This document shows positions 1 through 7,400 of a stretch of 9,694 bases of DNA, one piece after another. How positions within the stretch are numbered: position 1 is the first letter of the stretch; the number at the start of each line of letters is the position of its first letter. Under the pieces are notes generated by a model that worked only from the letters and a program-made list of their open reading frames with translations, made no database searches and was not told the origin of the DNA. This DNA is from Lachnoclostridium sp. UBA7122 (GTDB lineage: Bacteria > Bacillota > Clostridia > Lachnospirales > Lachnospiraceae). The stretch lies in the NCBI GenBank assembly GCA_002493085.1, contig DKXQ01000147.1, positions 1 to 9,694 on the forward strand, in the 5' to 3' direction. The translations under genes were made by a program, and so were the position numbers.

Positions 1-64
1 ACAACCTGCTTAACAGAAAGTCCCTTAGCAATACATTAATACAGTAAAAACCATTGCAATATTA

Positions 65-304
65 TTACATTATGCCAGCCTGTTTTAAAAGCTTTGCCAC
101 TGTTTCAGTTGGTTTTGCACCATTTGCAAGCCACTTCTTTGTGCTTTCCTCATTAAACTTAAATACACTAGGGTCCTGGTTTGGGTCATAAGTACCGATT
201 TCTTCTATAAACCTTCCATCTCTTGGAGACCTTGAATCAGCTACTATTATTCTATAGAAAGGTGACTTTTTCTTGCCCATCCTTCTTAATCTTATCTTAA
301 CCAT
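65..304 (-). CDS. rpsP: 30S ribosomal protein S16
   Basis: S16 is a small-subunit ribosomal protein that binds 16S rRNA early in 30S assembly. The 79-residue product is full length for the family (about 80-90 residues). It has the expected N-terminal basic strand (MVKIRLRRMGKKK), the conserved core YRIIVADSRSPRDGRFIEE at residues 17-35 and the GTYDP motif just after it. The ATG at 302-304 follows a strong AAGGAGG ribosome binding site about ten bases upstream. The gene lies 33 bp downstream of the ffh stop with no terminator between, so it is the second gene of the ffh operon. The 64 bases after its stop hold no gene start that I can defend. The usual next gene, a KH-domain RNA-binding protein, would lie outside the window. 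Confidence 0.98.
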   Translation of the reverse strand: MVKIRLRRMGKKKSPFYRIIVADSRSPRDGRFIEEIGTYDPNQDPSVFKFNEESTKKWLANGAKPTETVAKLLKQAGIM

Positions 305-337
305 CTTTAATCTTCCTCCTTAAAAATATTAAAAAAT

Positions 338-1690
338 CTATAATCCAAAAGGCAGCTTAGGCATACTAAACCTGCCTTTTTTCTTACCTTTGCCTGACAT
401 CATGCCTGACATCTGTTTCATCATTTTTTTTGACTGCTCATACTGTTTCATAAGCTTATTCACTTCTGATATATCAACCCCTGCACCCTTAGCAATACGC
501 CTTTTTCTTGACGGGTTTATTATGGAAGGGTTTCCCCTTTCTTCGTATGTCATGGAGTAAATTATCGCTTCTATGCCTTTAAACATATCGTCATCTATCT
601 CTATATCACTTGGAAGCCCCATTCCAGGAAGCATATTTAAAATACTCTGTATGCCGCCCATTTTCTTCATCTGCCCCATCTGGTCAAGAAAATCATTAAA
701 ATCAAACTCTGCCTTGCGGAACTTGCGTTCCATCTCCTTTGCCTTATCCTGGTCAAGCTCTGCTTCTGCCTTTTCAATAAGAGTAAGCACATCCCCCATG
801 CCAAGTATACGTGATGCCATGCGGTCGGGATAAAACTGTTCAAGGTCTGAGAGTTTCTCACCCATACCTACATAAAGTATTGGACATCCTGTAACAGCTT
901 TTATCGAAAGTGCAGCACCACCTCTTGTATCACCATCAAGTTTTGTAAGTATTACTCCGTCAATGCCTGTCTTTTCATTAAATGCTTTAGCCACATTAAC
1001 TGCATCCTGTCCTGTCATGGCATCCACAACAAGAAGTGACTGGTCTATATTGACATTAGCTTTTATCTCCATAAGCTCTGCCATCATATCTTCATCAATA
1101 TGCAGACGTCCTGCGGTATCCAGTATAACAACATTAAAGTTATTTTTAGACGCATGTTCTATTGCCGCTTTGGCTATATCTACAGGTTTATGGCTTGTTC
1201 CCATTGAAAATACTTCAACACCCTGTTTTGTGCCATTAACTTGTAACTGTTCTATAGCAGCAGGACGGTATATATCACATGCTGCAAGCAACGGCCTGCG
1301 TCCCTTTGACTTAAGCTTACCTGCAATCTTAGCTGTAGTAGTAGTTTTGCCTGCACCCTGCAGGCCACACATAAGTATTACTGAAATCTCACTGGAAGGC
1401 TTTAATTTAATTTCTGTAGTTTCACTGCCCATGAGATTAACCAGCTCTTCATTAACTAGTTTTACTACCATTTGTCCAGGTGTAAGGCTGTTCATAACAT
1501 CCTGCCCTACAGCCCTGTCCTGTACAGTTTTTACAAAATTTTTTACTACTTTAAAATTCACATCCGCCTCAAGCAACGCCATTTTAACCTCTTTTAAAGC
1601 AGATTTAACATCTGCCTCTGTAAGACGTCCCTTGCTGCGGAGGTTTTTAAAAACATTTTGCAACTTTTCAGTCAGACTGTCAAATGCCAT
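338..1690 (-). CDS. ffh: Signal recognition particle protein Ffh (SRP54 GTPase)
   Basis: Ffh is the protein subunit of the bacterial signal recognition particle. With SRP RNA it binds signal sequences on nascent chains and delivers ribosomes to FtsY at the membrane. The 450-residue length is typical. The helical N domain covers roughly residues 1-90. The GTPase domain shows the P-loop GLQGAGKTT at 109-117, DTAGR at 191-195, TKLDGD at 249-254 and GMGE at 275-278. The methionine-rich M domain covers about 328-450, with the finger-loop LPGMG at 354-358 and the RNA-binding motif SRKRRIAKGAG at 394-404. The start at 1690 follows AAGGAG with a 7-base spacer. The gene has its own promoter (1916-1944) and a long structured leader. 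The usual upstream partner ylxM is absent from this position; a sigma/anti-sigma pair is there instead. Confidence 0.99.
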   Translation of the reverse strand: MAFDSLTEKLQNVFKNLRSKGRLTEADVKSALKEVKMALLEADVNFKVVKNFVKTVQDRAVGQDVMNSLTPGQMVVKLVNEELVNLMGSETTEIKLKPSSEISVILMCGLQGAGKTTTTAKIAGKLKSKGRRPLLAACDIYRPAAIEQLQVNGTKQGVEVFSMGTSHKPVDIAKAAIEHASKNNFNVVILDTAGRLHIDEDMMAELMEIKANVNIDQSLLVVDAMTGQDAVNVAKAFNEKTGIDGVILTKLDGDTRGGAALSIKAVTGCPILYVGMGEKLSDLEQFYPDRMASRILGMGDVLTLIEKAEAELDQDKAKEMERKFRKAEFDFNDFLDQMGQMKKMGGIQSILNMLPGMGLPSDIEIDDDMFKGIEAIIYSMTYEERGNPSIINPSRKRRIAKGAGVDISEVNKLMKQYEQSKKMMKQMSGMMSGKGKKKGRFSMPKLPFGL

Positions 1691-1707
1691 ATTTATCTCC
1701 TTCAGTC

Positions 1708-1730
1708 AAGCGGATATTCGCAATCCGCTT
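1708..1730 (-). repeat. 8-bp hairpin just upstream of the ffh ribosome binding site
   Basis: AAGCGGAT at 1708-1715 and ATCCGCTT at 1723-1730 are perfect reverse complements with a 7-base loop. The stem ends 17 bases before the ffh start codon, only about five bases from the AAGGAG site, so folding could affect ribosome access. There is no U-run after it, so it is not a terminator. Confidence 0.6.
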
Positions 1731-1777
1731 CGCTACTTGCCCACTGACAAAACAACCTCATAGCTGCTGCCGCAGCT

Positions 1778-1807
1778 TTTCAGTGGGAGTATAAACTCCC
1801 ACTGAAA
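1778..1807 (-). repeat. 13-bp perfect hairpin in the ffh leader
   Basis: TTTCAGTGGGAGT (1778-1790) and ACTCCCACTGAAA (1795-1807) pair perfectly around a 4-base loop. It is the strongest inverted repeat in the window. Neither strand has a following T-run, so it is not a standard rho-independent terminator. Its CCCACTGA element (minus strand, complement of 1780-1787) can alternatively pair with TCAGTGGG (complement of 1740-1747), which would enclose the AGCTGC/GCAGCT hairpin at 1762-1777. Confidence 0.75.
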
Positions 1808-1915
1808 CAAGCCAGTCCCTACCCACCACTTATGTTTCTGCAACATAGAAGCATGTATTTTAAAGGGCTTACTTGATGAGGTTAAATAAATGGTTTAATC
1901 ACCGGCACAAACTGT

Positions 1916-1944
1916 AGTATAGTATAATGTCCAAATATTGTCAA
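1916..1944 (-). promoter_or_regulatory. Sigma-A type promoter of the ffh-rpsP operon
   Basis: On the minus strand, TTGACA (1939-1944) is a perfect -35 box. It is followed after exactly 17 bases by TATACT (1916-1921), which matches the -10 consensus at five of six positions. Predicted transcription start is near 1909, giving a leader of about 220 bases before ffh. The box starts 20 bases after the anti-sigma stop codon, so ffh can be expressed independently of the sigma cassette. Confidence 0.85.
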
Positions 1945-1960
1945 GTTTTTTTCTTGACAA
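1938..1960. repeat. 8-bp inverted repeat overlapping the ffh -35 box
   Basis: TTGTCAAG (1938-1945) and CTTGACAA (1953-1960) are perfect reverse complements separated by seven T residues. The left arm contains the -35 hexamer of the ffh promoter, and the repeat begins five bases past the anti-sigma stop codon. It could be a weak transcription end for the sigma cassette, although the run of identical bases lies in the loop rather than after the stem, or an operator for a dimeric DNA-binding protein. The sequence does not decide between these. Confidence 0.5.
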
Positions 1961-1964
1961 AATT

Positions 1965-3245
1965 TTACCTTTTAATCTGTGTGAAAATTTCATATATTTC
2001 ATCTTGTTGTTCAAGCTTTAAAACAGCATCTTTTTTAGCTATACACGCAAAACCATAGACCACAAGACCATTCTTTTCTACATAATCAGCGGCTTCATGG
2101 TAATTTTGTGGCTGTCTGCCCATCATTGTAAGAAACTGTTCCTGGTCTGCCATATACCGCAGCATGCTTGTAAAATGCATTTTCATAAATTCTTCTTTTT
2201 GCATATTGTTTTCAAGTTCTTCTGTCAACTGTACATCATCTGATGTTTCATTCCAAAGCAGCAGATATGGATACTTTTTTCTATCCCAGTCCAGATTGTG
2301 TGAAGATAGCAGAGTACAATTAAAACCAAGGTTTTCTGCATAGAACCTTTCAGAGCCAGACGGTTTAATCCCATTTTTTGTACAAACAGCACACCATACA
2401 CCATCAAACTGGATTTCTTTGCTAATCTGGTTTATATATTTCATAAACTTTTCATAAGGCATCATCCTGTCCAGTGTAACATATGCTGTATATATAGCAT
2501 GTTCGTCCAGTTCATGCAGCGTTTCTGCTGCACTTCTGGCATTTCCTGCTGCACAGTAATTTGTCTTTTTTTTCTTATCAATTAAATTAGAAAGTGAGCC
2601 AGAGCTGTCTCCTTCCATCTGGAACCATGCAAATACATTCTGGATTGGACAGTTTAATGCATCTGCATCATACAGGTCTAAAGTTCCTTTCTCAATTTTG
2701 CCAGCCAGGTTTGTAAAAAAACCATTATAAGAAAAATCCTGTTGAAGCATTATATCATAACTGCCATAGCCATGCGCTTTCACAGATGCACTGCTCCTGT
2801 TATTTTCTGGAACACAAAGTTCTGTATATACAGCAAGGTCAAGGCTTAGCTGGTTTCCATGCTCTCCAACAGACTTTGCTGGGTTATAATAAAAACTATC
2901 TGCCAGTGCTGGCAAAAGAAATATTATAAATAGTACAACTGCCAGTGTAACAGCAGTAATACATGCACCCACTTTAAAAAAAAACCTGCGGATGGCACGG
3001 TTTACCATTTTGGTAAAATCAGGATTTATATTATCCTGTTCCCATTTATCCCCACCTTGTAAAACAGTGCTGCTGCCTTCAGTGTCCAGGTCCTTAGCCA
3101 ATATTTCCAAGCCTGCCTGTTCCTCCTTTTCAAACAAATATCCGCTAATTGCCTCCTGCCGCTCAATATCTGCTTCCACTTGTTCCTGTAATGCTTTATC
3201 TAACCTGCCTTCTTTATATAACATTAATAATTCACTATATTTCAT
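1965..3245 (-). CDS. Membrane-anchored anti-sigma factor, sigma-factor-regulator (YhdL-like) family
   Basis: This is probably the anti-sigma factor holding the adjacent ECF sigma factor inactive at the membrane. The chosen start gives 426 residues. Residues 1-85 are a charged helical cytoplasmic part. A single membrane segment spans about 89-113, preceded by NRAIRRFFFK, which places the N-terminus inside. The remaining 310 residues would lie outside the membrane. The charged stretch leading into the helix resembles the N-terminal sigma-regulator domain, and the part around 248-290 (AYVTLDRMMPYEKFMKYI) resembles the C-terminal sigma-regulator domain. No HxxxCxxC zinc-finger anti-sigma motif is present. 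The first in-frame ATG (3278) gives 11 more residues, but GGAGG at 3255-3259 is best placed for the ATG at 3243-3245. That start overlaps the sigma gene by 11 bases, implying translational coupling. Family assignment is from memory of motif pattern. Confidence 0.8.
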   Translation of the reverse strand: MKYSELLMLYKEGRLDKALQEQVEADIERQEAISGYLFEKEEQAGLEILAKDLDTEGSSTVLQGGDKWEQDNINPDFTKMVNRAIRRFFFKVGACITAVTLAVVLFIIFLLPALADSFYYNPAKSVGEHGNQLSLDLAVYTELCVPENNRSSASVKAHGYGSYDIMLQQDFSYNGFFTNLAGKIEKGTLDLYDADALNCPIQNVFAWFQMEGDSSGSLSNLIDKKKKTNYCAAGNARSAAETLHELDEHAIYTAYVTLDRMMPYEKFMKYINQISKEIQFDGVWCAVCTKNGIKPSGSERFYAENLGFNCTLLSSHNLDWDRKKYPYLLLWNETSDDVQLTEELENNMQKEEFMKMHFTSMLRYMADQEQFLTMMGRQPQNYHEAADYVEKNGLVVYGFACIAKKDAVLKLEQQDEIYEIFTQIKR

Positions 3246-3759
3246 AGCCATCATCCTCCAAATATTTTCTAAGGTCACGTTTTGCTCTGTGGCTGATTAC
3301 CCTTGCATTTTCAGATGAAATCTGTAAAATTGCTGCAACTTCCTTTAATGGCAGCCTGCTAAAATACTGCAGTTCTAAAACTTCACGTTTAATTAACGGA
3401 AGCTTCATCATTGCATGGTATAGCCTATGATTTTGCTCTTGTCTGATTAAATTCTCCAAAACATCTTCTGTACTGTTATCCGGGTGTCCATATTTTGCCA
3501 TCATGGTATCTTTATCTACAGGTATCTGGCGCTTTTCTTTTTTCAGTGCATTAAAACATAAATTCCTTGCTACCATATATAACCACGCCCGCATATTGGC
3601 ATGTTGTTCTGGAAGTGATAACAATGCTTTCACAAAAGTTTCCTGAAGCAAATCTTCTGACATATTCCAATTCCTGCATAGTGAATAAATATACAACAAA
3701 AGCTCCTTTCCATAAGCATTATACAGTTGTTGTAAAAGTTCATTGTCTATAATAAGCAT
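3235..3759 (-). CDS. ECF-family RNA polymerase sigma factor
   Basis: The product directs RNA polymerase to a small set of alternative promoters, usually in response to an envelope or extracellular signal released through its anti-sigma partner. At 174 residues it has the two-domain ECF size. Region 2 (about 13-77) includes the -10 recognition helix around EDLLQETFVKALLSL and the WLYMVARNLCFNALKKEKR segment. Region 4 (about 112-168) ends in the helix-turn-helix LPLKEVAAILQISSENARVISHRAKRDLRKYL (given here in two pieces of the same helix pair: residues 136-151, then 152-168). The ATG at 3757-3759 follows AAGGAGGTG, a perfect nine-base anti-SD match with a short spacer. The stop overlaps the anti-sigma start. 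The target genes are unknown; the gene's own promoter at 3808-3836 is a candidate. Confidence 0.95.
   Translation of the reverse strand: MLIIDNELLQQLYNAYGKELLLYIYSLCRNWNMSEDLLQETFVKALLSLPEQHANMRAWLYMVARNLCFNALKKEKRQIPVDKDTMMAKYGHPDNSTEDVLENLIRQEQNHRLYHAMMKLPLIKREVLELQYFSRLPLKEVAAILQISSENARVISHRAKRDLRKYLEDDGYEI
3255..3259 (-). promoter_or_regulatory. Ribosome binding site that fixes the anti-sigma start
   Basis: GGAGG lies inside the end of the sigma gene, nine bases before the ATG at 3243-3245. Two other in-frame ATGs (3249-3254) directly abut it and are too close to be used. The upstream ATG at 3276-3278 has no comparable site. Confidence 0.75.
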
Positions 3760-3807
3760 GCCACCTCCTTATGCCAGAATAATTTATCCTTTTTTACCAT
3801 ATACAGA

Positions 3808-3836
3808 TATAACAATAAAATTAAAAAAAAGTTACA
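3808..3836 (-). promoter_or_regulatory. Candidate ECF-type, autoregulated promoter of the sigma/anti-sigma operon
   Basis: On the minus strand, TGTAAC (3831-3836) is followed at once by eight T residues. After a 17-base spacer comes GTTATA (3808-3813). An AAC-containing -35 box followed by a T-tract is the typical look of promoters read by ECF sigma factors in Firmicutes, and such sigma genes often transcribe themselves. The -10 assignment is weaker than the -35. No other non-coding stretch in the window shows the same -35 plus T-tract pattern. Confidence 0.5.
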
Positions 3837-3840
3837 CTAT

Positions 3841-3881
3841 AAAAGCAAAAAGATGTATGGACTGCTTATCACATACACCTT
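3841..3881 (-). terminator. Rho-independent terminator after the small hypothetical gene
   Basis: On the minus strand AAGGTGTATG pairs with CATACATCTT (arms at 3872-3881 and 3850-3859) over 10 bp including one G-U pair, with a 12-base loop. A T-rich tail TTTGCTTTT follows. It begins 8 bases after the stop of the gene at 3889-4323 and lies just before the ECF-type promoter, so it separates the two transcription units. Confidence 0.8.
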
Positions 3882-3888
3882 AATATTG

Positions 3889-4323
3889 TTATTCTTGTTC
3901 TGTATTATATTCTACGCTGTCAAATACACACTCATTTTTAGCACTGCTATCTGAGAATAATATTTCTGATTCTTTTTTCCAAAGAACTGCCAGTTCTATA
4001 GAAGAGTACCACTTTCCATTATAAAAATGATTTTTTTTATCTATGTCATCAGGATGTTTTTCTTTATAAACATCCCGCAGATTATCTTGTGCAGCATCAA
4101 CTTCCATTAATAATTTTCTCCATTCAGTTTCAGTATAAGAACCTGCTCCTGTCTGGAAACTTTGTTCCTCATTTCCACTTAAAATCTTTGAAAAAACTTC
4201 ATCCCTTTTTTCACTTACCAGCTTTGCAAATAACTCCCTTACTTCTGTGTGCGGATTATTCTCTTTATCTGCAGGATATATATTTTCTTTAGTTTTATAT
4301 GATAATGCATTTATTAAATCCAT
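3889..4323 (-). CDS. Small hypothetical protein with TGxxSYTExEW motif
   Basis: I cannot assign a function. The product has 144 residues, is strongly charged and hydrophilic, and has no signal peptide or membrane segment, so it is probably cytosolic. Residues 26-92 contain a helical stretch (HTEVRELFAKLVSEKRDEVF), the motif FQTGAGSYTETEWRKLL at 56-72, and a second helix around MEVDAAQDNLRDVYKEKH. I recall this TGxxSYTExEW-LL-D pattern from short uncharacterised proteins of Lachnospiraceae, but cannot verify it here. The C-terminal part (97-144) is acidic. The ATG at 4321-4323 has a strong GGGAGG site seven bases upstream. The gene has its own candidate promoter (4383-4411) and a clear terminator (3841-3881), so it looks like a single-gene unit between the TIR gene and the sigma cassette. 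Confidence 0.8.
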   Translation of the reverse strand: MDLINALSYKTKENIYPADKENNPHTEVRELFAKLVSEKRDEVFSKILSGNEEQSFQTGAGSYTETEWRKLLMEVDAAQDNLRDVYKEKHPDDIDKKNHFYNGKWYSSIELAVLWKKESEILFSDSSAKNECVFDSVEYNTEQE

Positions 4324-4382
4324 ATCTGTGCCTCCCTCATCTATTTTACCAGTTCTAATCTAAAAATTGGTTCCTAACTATA

Positions 4383-4411
4383 AATATATAGCACTATGCA
4401 AGAGAAAGCAA
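4383..4411 (-). promoter_or_regulatory. Candidate sigma-A promoter of the small hypothetical gene
   Basis: Minus-strand TTGCTT (4406-4411) and TATATT (4383-4388) are separated by 17 bases. The -10 matches consensus at five of six positions and the -35 only in its TTG. It lies about 60 bases before the start codon, in the 150-bp gap after the TIR gene. Confidence 0.45.
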
Positions 4412-4473
4412 GAATATTTAATTACAATATACTATTATTTGATTACATTTGTGAACGTCACATACATGCCAGG

Positions 4474-7400
4474 TTATGAACTAAATAATTTTGCTTTATG
4501 TAATAATTGTTCTGTAGTATACAGTGGGTATGTTCCTATTTTATTATATTCATTAACAATAATTTGATTATTTGCAGAATTATATCCTTTATAATTGTCA
4601 ATATAATATCTGATACTAAATGTTTCAGCATTAAATACCCATGCCTGTTGAGTATAATCACACCCAAATATACAGTTCTTTCCATTCTGTACTAGAAAAT
4701 ATTTATTTTCTGATGCATATTCAATATTATCTATCAAAAAACCAGGTAAATCAATTGTTTCATCCATAATGCCACCTTCCATATTTATTTGATATAATTT
4801 GGCATTATTGCATAGTAACATTATATTTTCATCTTTTTCTAATGAAACCATGGTAATAGGTAAAGTGCCAATATCATTAAGAGATATTTCTTTTACACAT
4901 TTGCCTGTTTCTGTATCAAAATATCCAATGGATTGATTATTAAAACAGATTGCTATAATACTATCATTTAACCAGGCAAAGCTAACGATTTCAATCTCTT
5001 TATCATTTTGATTAATATTTTTATCCAATATTACTGTTGTACCTTTTACAGTATCATATACTTCTAACCTTTTGCCAATTCCTCTATAATATTCTATTAA
5101 AGCAACACTTTTTTTCCCTGTTTTTGATAGACTAAATTTTTCAATAAGTCCATTAGTAATATCTGTAGATGTTTCTGATACACTGCTTTTTGGTTTCCAT
5201 TCAAGTATATTACCATCTGACCGGATAAATATTGCCTTGTGCATATCTAGGATTACCGCAGAAGTTCCATTAGAACTATAACAGTCCTCAGGAAATATAT
5301 AATCATTTGTATTATATGAAAAAGATTTATCCATAGAGGTCAAATCATATATAAAAATATAATTCTCTGTCATAATACATATCTTGTCATGCTCTATAAA
5401 ATTTATATATGATGTATAACCATCATAATGCATAAGTTTTTTTATAGTACCATCCAAAAAATTATAAACATATATATTTTTGTCCGAATTAGAATGGTAT
5501 GCAATATAATTTCCATCATCATTAATAACAACATCAGCTATTGTATCATTATCACTATATAATTCATGAAAATCTATATTTCTTATATCAGAATAAATAT
5601 AAGCTTTATTAGCATTATATAGTTCGTCAGAATTATTTTGTACTGTAATATAAGAATTATTATAATATCCACATAAATTTACATTTGTTGCAAAATCATG
5701 TACTTTGTACATAGAAAAACTATTATCTTCCCGCTTCAGCAGACGTGGCAGAAGCGCTATTTCCATTCCATTTTTCGTAATATTGTAAATATATCCATTT
5801 TTTGAATAATAAGATTCCACTACTGCTTCATTTAAAACATATTCTTTTAAGCATTTTCCACTATTACTGTCAATAATAACAATCTTATTTCCATTAATAA
5901 CAAAAATAATATCACAATAATTATAGGCGTCTGATGCATAAAGTTTTCCTATTCTTGTATGAGAACCTTTATGGTCAATTTTAAATTTATAGCTCCATTC
6001 TTCTTCTAATGATTGGTCATTATAACAAGATATTTGGGCTATTATACTTGTTATATTATTATTACATAGAAATAATGTATAAAATTTTCCATCTATAATT
6101 GCACTATCTTTCACATAACAATTATCAAATTGACTATACTTATTTAGCACCTGCGGTTTCACAATTTTATCAGAAATAATTTCAAACACACACAAATTCT
6201 CTTTTAATACATCGTCAGTTTCAATACTTGCATAACAATGACTATCTGTACATCCTAATAATGTAAATAATGATGAAAAATATTTTCTTGCTTCTGGGGA
6301 TATATTATAACTTTTTATTATAGTACCTCGTTTAGGTTCCAAGATTTCCATCTTTTTTGAATTACTATATATTATGACAATATAATTTTCATAAAAATAT
6401 GTTTTATGCCATTCTGCATTATGTTTATTTTTATAATCCCATATAACATCACCTGTTTTTCCATTAAATTTACAAATCCGCTTTGTTGTACTGATATAAA
6501 AGTCAGTACCAGATAGTGGAAGTTCATCATTATACTCTTTTTCATAACCTAATATCATATAATTGGAGTCCATGCGGAATTCACCCTTTGCATATTTATT
6601 TAATTGTGAATTTTCAATCATGCCTTTATTTTCAAATTCCAGATTCAGGCTGCATCCACCAAAATCATCCTTAGTAAATGTTTTCTTACATTCTGCTGTT
6701 ACAGCATCCCATAAATAAATAGTTCCTGTTGAATCTTGTGTTATAATATTTTTTCCTTCTCCTACATACCCTGCTTTTGAAACCGGATTGCTATGTTCTA
6801 GCGTTAATTTGCGGGCAAATATTTTTTGGTTAAATGCCTGCATCTGTTCTGCCAATGTATATTCTGCTTCTGATATAAATTTACTATTATCATATGTTTT
6901 GGGAAATGCATCAACCAAATATTTGACAGCTCCTGTTATATCCCCATCTGCATATTTTATTTTAGATTCCCTGACAGCAATGGATAAATCAAGGTCTTCA
7001 ATTTCACCTGTTTTTTCTTTCACTAATGCTAAACTTGTATTTAATTCAGTTGTTTTTTGTTCAAGTTCTTTATTCTTAGTCTGTAATTCATTCTTTTGAT
7101 TGTTAATTTGCATCAGCATAATGCAGCTATATATAACAAATAAGATAAGAGTAGTAAATGCTATTGTTATTTTCTGCATTTTACGTTTTTCGCTTCTGCG
7201 GTATAAATCGTCGTAACCACACCCAAGTAAAGGTGCAACTATACGTAGAAATTCCACATTTAATTTTTTTAATGTCAGTTTGTCACTTTTATCTCTGATA
7301 TTAACCGCTAATGGTTCTACAGGCTTTTCTTGCATTTCTGTATTTCCATTTCTATCTTCACATTCTATTACTGTTGTACGTATTGCTTCTGGAAATACTT

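Larger units (their letters stand above)
1691..1909 (-). promoter_or_regulatory. Long structured 5' leader of ffh (candidate cis-regulatory RNA or small RNA)
   Basis: This 219-base stretch holds no gene. If the promoter at 1916-1944 is real, it is the untranslated leader of ffh. Read on the minus strand it contains, in order: a distal stem pairing AAGCC/GGCTT (1867-1871 with 1809-1813) enclosing a hairpin with 6-bp stem TATGTT/AACATA (1831-1847); a very stable 13-bp hairpin (1778-1807); a 6-bp hairpin AGCTGC/GCAGCT (1762-1777); and an 8-bp hairpin AAGCGGAT/ATCCGCTT (1708-1730) a few bases before the ribosome binding site. The strand CCCACTGA of the 13-bp hairpin can instead pair with a second TCAGTGGG copy (1740-1747). 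I recognise no known riboswitch, T-box or SRP RNA signature. The base pairing is seen; a regulatory role is inferred. Confidence 0.55.

Noticed and set aside
1716..1731. A short plus-strand match (TCGCAATCCGCT) recalling the Alu part of the Firmicutes SRP RNA, tempting beside ffh.
   Set aside because: The surrounding conserved SRP RNA parts, including the GGTCCGGAAGGAAGCAGC-type loop, are absent on both strands, and the upstream bases would fall inside ffh.
963..1763. A 266-codon open frame on the plus strand, antisense to ffh.
   Set aside because: It mirrors the ffh coding strand, has no recognisable domain and no convincing ribosome binding site; ffh on the other strand is certain.
1965..3278. 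The longer anti-sigma start at 3278.
   Set aside because: It would overlap the sigma gene by 44 bases without a good ribosome binding site, while GGAGG at 3255-3259 is ideally placed for the ATG at 3243-3245.
4450..4462. TGTGAACGTCACA palindrome just after the TIR gene, as a CRP-type site or terminator.
   Set aside because: The half-sites are too close for a CRP site (3-base rather than 6-base spacer), and there is no T-run for a terminator.
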